NCBI GenBank assembly: GCA_025642075.2
Contig: JAODUO010001772.1
Location: forward strand, 26,486-90,485
Length of the DNA stretch: 64,000 nt
Reading direction: 5' to 3'
Source: Ridgeia piscesae
Taxonomy: Eukaryota > Annelida > Polychaeta > Sabellida > Siboglinidae
Below the pieces are notes generated by a model. It was not told where the DNA came from. It did not search any database and saw only the letters and a program-made list of their open reading frames with translations. The position numbers and the translations under genes are program-made. Positions 58,174 through 64,000 of this stretch are shown piece by piece. Each line of letters opens with the position of its first letter. Position 1 is the first letter of the stretch.

Positions 58174-60153
58174 CAGAGATGGAGTAATCGTACTCGTGTA
58201 CTTGTACTCGTACTCGAGTACGAGTACTTTTTGAGTACGAGAGTACTCGTACTCGAGTACGAAGGAAAGTAGTCGTACTCGTACTCGAGTACATTACCAA
58301 AGTAATCGTACTCATGATTACTTCTCACGATTACATTTTTTTCATATGAACAGTTGCAAGCAAATATATTAGACAGATAAAAATGGCAATATTAGGAAGT
58401 AATCTAATAAATGTAATCATAATCAAGGTATTCATTTTCTATTACTGTTGAGCATTTCAGTTAAATAAATATTCAGTCAGATTTCCCTAATTAATACCTT
58501 CTCTTCCCAGAGAAGCAACATCTCCTCACCCTCCTGCTTAGTACAAAGTACAAGTTATATTGTGACAGTCCCTAGGAAGCACTGCAGGAGATAAGCATCC
58601 TGTAACATCTTGCTTTGTAATTTTAGAAGCCAGGCCACAGCCCCACCTGTACTGTTTGCTCTGTCAGTATGGTGTGAATGACTGGTCATATTTCCAACAT
58701 CCAGAATCCTGACTGGGTCTGGGCGGTTAGCTGCTAAATCCCTGTCTATTATGTTTAATTAAGTGCAAACTGTAAACCTGTCTAAATCCACAACCATTCT
58801 GTGTTTGTCCCATCCAGACATGTGGTCAAATACATTGAAATGTATTTAAATACAAATATTCTTGAGGGATTACACATACTTTTTAAATATAAATGTATTT
58901 AAATAGGAATACATTGAAATGTATTTCAAATACTTGTTCGTATATTTTGTTTCCAAATACCTTTCATTTTGTATTACTATGTAGGTAAAAGAAAAGCAAA
59001 ACATATTGATACATCTAGTTTATAGGCATAATTAGTGTTTTGCTCATATGATGACAGGCAGACCAGTGCTAGGGAGTATTGTTATTGCTAACTGCATCAC
59101 AGTGACCTTGCCAGAGGTAAAGGCCAAAATATATTGTTTGTATGTTAAGCCAGGAGGTCCATAATAAAATGCCTATGTTGCCATCAGAAGAGACACTGCT
59201 AATCATTGCTACCATGTTGTGAGGAAGGCTCAACTTCAAAGTCAGCCAGGAAACCAGAATAACCTGGTGCCAAATTGAAGCCTCACTAAACAACAAAAGG
59301 GGATATTGACCTATGGTCACTGTTAGGTCCATCCTCTGGCTCTGAGCAAACACAAGTTGTGGTCACTGCAGGGCCATGGTGAAGCCTGCTGTTAAGTGTC
59401 TTCATCAGTAATTAGCACTGTTGGGTGAAGTTGCAGTGTATTAAGGTAATCAGTTTGGCAGGTATTACATGTGACAGTGAAAAAGAAATGTTGATAATGA
59501 CAATGTATTTCAAAAAAATATTTGAACAAGTCAAATACTTTAGGAAAGTATTTAAATACAAATACTTTTAATTCCTAAACATCAAACACAAATACTTTAA
59601 AAAGTATTTAAATACTTTCAAATACAAATGTATTTGACCCCATGTCTGGACCCATCTGATATACTACTCTTGAATATGCCCCCCTGGTTTTGAAGTGTTG
59701 TTATTGTAATGTATTTGATCATGTGTATTTGAATTTTAAAAATGCCTCCTATTTGTATTTGATTCAGAAACCATAAATTAAATTATTAATCCAGCATTAA
59801 ATGATTCATCCAATACCTGAGAAAGGCGTCTAATTATTAATAATAATAACACCTGGATAGTGGATAGCAGTAATCAGTTAGAACATTAGTGACACAACAA
59901 CAGAACAAGAATGACACCTAGGGATTCCATGAAAGTCGCCTTTATGTTAGAAACAGGATATTCATTAAAGTAATCATGAAAGTAATCATGCTTACATTCT
60001 AAAATAATCGTACTCGTTCTCGAGTATATTGTAAAGTAATCGTACTCGTACTCGAGTACATTTGTTTTCTGAGTACTCGTACTCGTACTCATGCATGTTC
60101 AAAGTAATTGTACTCGTACTCGAGTACATTTGTATTGTACTCACTCCATCTCT
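58174..60153. mobile_element. hAT-like nested composite, copy 2 (outer element)
   Basis: Starts CAGAGATGGAGT and ends ACTCCATCTCT, close to copy 1 over the whole length. The flanks ATACACAC and TTCAATGT do not match, so there is no target duplication at this copy. Confidence 0.9.
58815..59648. mobile_element. hAT-like inner element in composite copy 2
   Basis: The inner ends and flanking GTCCCATC / GACCCATC are the same as in copy 1, so this is the same nested insertion inherited with the outer element. Confidence 0.9.
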
Positions 60154-60154
60154 A

Positions 60155-61085
60155 TTCAATGTAGACAGCAGCATCACCATCTATCTATCTGTGCAAGCAC
60201 TGTGCAATAATATGAATGCAGTTCTAGTGCATGCAACTCAGTATCTGTCACTCCTGTCAGCTGTCAAATTAAGATCTTAGTGAGTGTATGTCATCTGCCA
60301 GAAAACTTCTGTACTCTTAGTCTATCCCTGACCTGTTCCATCCTTACAGTCCCATTTGCTTTCTTGATAAATGTATCTAGCCTAATCCTGTCCTGGTTGT
60401 TGATATTGGGCACTTCCAACACACTGCACCAAAGTAAAGGACACTGTTCACTATTACACTGTAACATATATGCTGCTTATTTGGTGCAGATTGAATGATC
60501 TTTTTTCATACAAAAACATAGTAAATTCAAACAGTCAGTATTTAGCACTACAGCATGTCCTGTTTATTTATAGGGATGGAACCATGGCTCTAGCAAGAAC
60601 GTCCGGCCACGTCCTAGCGAACCCTGACAACATGGCTGTTTTCTGGTCAAGACGCAATCAATTGAAGCTGCGGAAGACACTACAGGTGTATGGTGAAGTG
60701 AATGGTGAATTACATCTTTGTCAGAACTCTGGCCGCTGCCCACAATGACTGTCCATGTCGGAATTGCAGTCCTTGGTACAGATATGCCCAAGCTAATGAA
60801 ACAAGATCTGCTGGTGTCAAGAGTCAGTTGATTTGTTCATAGTCAATCCAACTGCTTATTTACAAAACAACTGATCATTTGTAAGGGCAGCAGTCAACAA
60901 GTGCTGAGTGTTATCCCATATATTGTTCTCCGCTGAGAGCACATAAGTTCCATCTTATGGCTGGTATACACTGGTATGACTCTCTGTACCCTTCGACCAA
61001 GCCTGCCATGGATCCACCAGGTAAACCTCTCTGTATATGGCCGACTTGGACACCTGAAATAAAATAAGGCCTAAATAAATATATC
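60155..61085. other. Sequence between repeats; one exon-like segment
   Basis: 60574-60686 is bounded by an acceptor-like TTATTTATAG and a donor-like CTACAG|GTGTAT and is open (RTSGHVLANPDNMAVFWSRR). I recognise no family, so a real exon is only a possibility. Confidence 0.2.
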
Positions 61086-61087
61086 AA

Positions 61088-61380
61088 CTATGTACAGTGG
61101 CGCAGTGGTTTAAAGCTTTGGACTCGGCTTCAGACTCTCAACTACGAGAACGAAACCATGTGGTGCTGTGTCGAACCTTGGGCAAGTCTGTTCACCCGTC
61201 ATTGCTCCAATTCACTCAGCTGTGTAAACAAGTAACTGGCTACAGACGATGGTGGATATTTGTACACAAACCGTCTTGATTAATTAATAACAGCTTGGCT
61301 GGATGCTTCCCACAGTCATGAGATGGTGTTTAATTAAGTAGGTCTGCCAGGGAGTAAAGTGTAAAGCACTTTGACAAGGA
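61088..61380 (+). mobile_element. SINE family B, nearly complete
   Basis: Head with TGGCGCAGTGG (box A). The box B region is degenerate. Body: 'caattcactcagctgtgtaa', 'cagacgatggtggat', 'ttggctggatgcttccca', 'taggtctgccagggag' and 'taaagcactttga'. Confidence 0.8.
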
Positions 61381-61390
61381 CAATGCTAAG

Positions 61391-61536
61391 CAGACATTGG
61401 GTCAAATACATTGACATTTATTTAAATACAAATACTCTTGAGGGATCCAAATACTTTTTATTTCTAAACATCAATTACAGATACTTAAAAAGTATTTAAA
61501 TACTTTCAAATACAAATGTATTTGCCCCCATGTTTG
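61391..61536. mobile_element. 146-bp miniature derivative of the inner hAT-like element
   Basis: Has the ends (CAGACATTGGGTCAAATACA and TTTGCCCCCATGTTTG) and the AAATACTTT-type subterminal blocks of the inner element, with the ~700-bp core deleted. The 8-bp flanks do not match. Confidence 0.75.
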
Positions 61537-61735
61537 AGGATTGGATATCGCAATATATAAGAACTGTGTTGACAGGTGACATATGAAAATGGAGGTAACT
61601 CAATCCATTATCATTGTAGAATACATGTTGTGTTTTTATAAAATCATTGGAACGTTTTTTTAGTTCTGACATAGTGGACAATTGGGCATGCTACTCGAAA
61701 TGTTCTAGAATGATCCTAAATCAGTTACTGTTAAA

Positions 61736-62806
61736 CAGAGATGGAGTAATCGTACTCGTGTACTCGTACTCGAGTACTCGTACTCATACTCGAGTACGAA
61801 GGAAAGTAATCGTACTCGAGTACATTACCAAAGTAATCGTACTCACGATTACTTCTCACGATTATATTTTTTTCATATGAACAGTTGCAAGCAAATATAC
61901 TAGACAGAGATAAAATGACAATTATTAGAAGTAATCTAATAAATGTAATAATAATCAAGGTATTACTTTTCTATTACTGTTGAGCATTTCAGTTAAATAA
62001 ATATTCAGTCAAATTTCCCTAATTAATACATTCTCTTCCCAGAGAAGCCACATCTCCTCACCCTCCTGCTTAGTACAAAGTACAAGTTATATTGTGACAG
62101 TCCCTGGGAAGCACTGCAGGAGATAAGCATCCCCTAACAACTTGCTTTGTAATTTTAGAAGCCAGGCCACAGCCCCACCTGTACTGTTTGCTCTGTCAGT
62201 ATGGTGTGAATGACTGGTCATATTTCCAACATCCAGAATCCTGACTGGGTCTGGATGGTTAGCTGCTAAATCCCTGTCTATTATGTTTAATTAAGTGCAA
62301 ACTGTAAACCTGTCTAAATCCACAACTATTCTGTGTTTGTCCCATACATGGGGTCAAATACATTGAAATGTATTTAATACAAATATTCTTGAGGGATTAC
62401 AAATACAATTAAAAATACTTTTTAAATATAAATGTATTTAAATACGAATACATTGAAAGGTATTTCAAATACTGTTCATATATTTTTCAAATACTTTTCA
62501 TTTTGTATTACTATGTAGGTAAAAGAAAAGCAACACATATATTGAGACATTTAATTTATAGGCATAATTAGTATTTTGCTCATATGATGACAGGCAGACC
62601 AGTGCTAGGGAGTATTGTTATTGCTAACTGCATCACAGTGACAACTGACTGAAAGAGGTAAAGGTCAAAAAATATCGTTTGTATATTAAGCCAGGAGGTC
62701 CATAATAATATAATGCCTATGTTGCCCTCAGAAGAGACACTGCTAATCATTGCTAGGATGTTGTGAGGAAGAATAACCTGGTGCCAAATTGAAGCCTGAC
62801 TAAATG
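61736..62806. mobile_element. hAT-like nested composite, copy 3 (right end lost)
   Basis: Starts CAGAGATGGAGT and includes the left part of the outer element and the inner element up to 'gaagcctgactaaa', where similarity ends. The inner junction here reads GTCCCATACATGGGG, a small deletion across the inner left end. Confidence 0.88.
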
Positions 62807-62809
62807 AAG

Positions 62810-63680
62810 GTGGTTTAGACTTCGAATCATGTCCTCGCTATCGTTCCATATGGTGCAGTTTAGGGTCAAGGGATGTATCCCCTTGCTGTGTTATGGGTTT
62901 TGTTTTAACGAATGTGCCATAATTGTATTCAGACGTAAAGTGCGTGGATACAATGCAAAGCACCAACTATACCTGGAAACCTCACCGCCACTTTCTGAGT
63001 GAGCTTCTGTTGCACCAGGGCAACTTCGATACATTAATTGTAGTTTTTCAAAATAAGAATGTCAACATATGATGCTAAAATGGGGCACATGAAACGCAAT
63101 TTTACAACAAGAGGCCGATATCGCGCCGCGGAATGTGTCTTGACATTGACATGCGTAAGCATCATTCGCGCGAATGTCACACACATTCTCGCATGCACAC
63201 ATACACCCACTCAATACCGTTACATTTCTTTGCTATCACACCAAGCAGAACGCATTACCACTGTATACAGTATGCTAAGGAACCAGCATGCAAGGGCAAC
63301 CGCCAGCCAGGCGCTCTGCTATAATATAACTCACATAATATAAATCACATAATACACATTTGAGTGATATTCCTCGAGAAACAAGTGCAAGATCATTCGA
63401 TTTTTGAGACCAATATTTTCGCAATCACACGCTATCGGGGCGCAATTGTATCTAAGTAGTGATGGAGACCGGTACTAATTTTAAGTTTAAATACTGGCCA
63501 AACTTCTATTTTCATAGGCCAAGGTGGAAAGCTTGAGAAATTGAAAACTAATCAAAAAGTGGTTTTCCCATGCTTCGTTGTAAAGACGACAAAATTGAAT
63601 GCTGTGCCATTTCCGAGTAGAATTCGGCACTTTGTAGAATGCGAGCCCACTTCAATTGTTCCTATATTTCAAACTTCAAC
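62810..63680. other. Intergenic, nothing firmly recognised
   Basis: Around 63590-63650, 'ttgaatgctgtgccatttccgagtagaattcggcac' faintly resembles the segmental-duplication sequence near 53135-53175. No gene supported. Confidence 0.3.
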
Positions 63681-63686
63681 ACGAGG

Positions 63687-63752
63687 CGCTGGCAGTGTAG
63701 TGGTTAGCGCATCCGACTGGCACGCCGGCGGCCCGGGTTTAATACACAGACG
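63687..63752 (+). mobile_element. Possible tRNA-derived SINE head
   Basis: GTAGTGGTTAGCGCATCCG (box A-like) and CCCGGGTTTAATAC (box B-like), 40 bp apart. Single copy in the window. Confidence 0.4.
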
Positions 63753-64000
63753 TAACGAGCCTGTTATATTTGGTATAACAAACAATAGACAGAGGCTGAC
63801 AATGTTGAAGTGTGCGACTGGCGGTGCAATGCTATGCGCCACGCACATTGGCATACCTCCTACATAAATGTACACTAATGTCGCACACACCGCTATGCAT
63901 TATAAAACGGTAGACCAGTGTGAAACCCAAGGATAAATACGCTAGCGCAAGTTAAACCCCGGAGGAAAGAAGAGGAGGAGAAAGAAACCCTAAACCCCCT

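Overview
This is animal nuclear DNA, very probably from a marine invertebrate and most likely a mollusc or another lophotrochozoan. The genes are split by GT-AG introns. Intergenic space is AT-rich and full of (TA)n, (CA)n and (CATA)n microsatellites. There are many decayed CR1/Jockey-type LINEs, tRNA-derived SINEs and non-autonomous DNA transposons. The only host gene family I recognise from domain sequence is the secreted 'short-chain collagen C4-like' family, which is common in molluscs. The species assignment is inference; I could run no search.

Genes. (1) A complete minus-strand gene for a secreted C4-like protein can be assembled from three exons (15485-15779, 14633-14728, 10121-10617). 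Consensus splice sites and phases join into one 888-base reading frame (295 residues: signal peptide, coiled coil, Cys-rich C-terminal domain). A 5'-truncated LINE sits in its second intron. (2) Fragments of the same family lie on the plus strand: two last-exon copies (1449-1934, frameshifted; 3150-3646, same length as the intact exon but with three TGA stops) and one first-exon copy (7588-7977) in which the coiled-coil segment has expanded into a 53-bp minisatellite. (3) A C2H2 zinc-finger locus at 28966-30504 keeps one frame through 18 finger units. Three TGA codons interrupt it, leaving a 341-residue open core. Three tandem, nearly identical fingers differ within the recognition helix only at contact position 6.

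Mobile DNA by region. 5.9-14.3 kb: two CR1/Jockey-type LINEs and a third 3'-end copy. 16.3-18.3 kb: a hAT-like element with an 8-bp target duplication, carrying a second hAT-like element inside it; the same nested composite recurs at 58.2-60.2 kb and 61.7-62.8 kb. 19.9-26 kb: several LINE fragments and a possible LTR. 31.7-41.4 kb: a complex block with a ~1.3-1.6 kb inverted repeat, an SGNH-type retrotransposon ORF1 fragment, a long LINE reverse transcriptase, and two direct copies of a repeat. One copy of that repeat carries the LINE and the other carries a MITE, so each gives the empty site for the other. 42-51 kb: SINEs, LINE pieces and a perfect 6 x 27-bp tandem repeat. 51.2-54.7 kb: a segmental duplication whose second unit is interrupted by a SINE that itself holds a TA-flanked transposon. 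55-57 kb: LINE fragments and a repeat inverted relative to 26.9-27.6 kb.

There is no operon, CRISPR array, rRNA or convincing functional tRNA gene. The genes do not form a visible pathway. The window reads as an actively rearranging accessory region around a small secreted-protein gene family and one zinc-finger gene.
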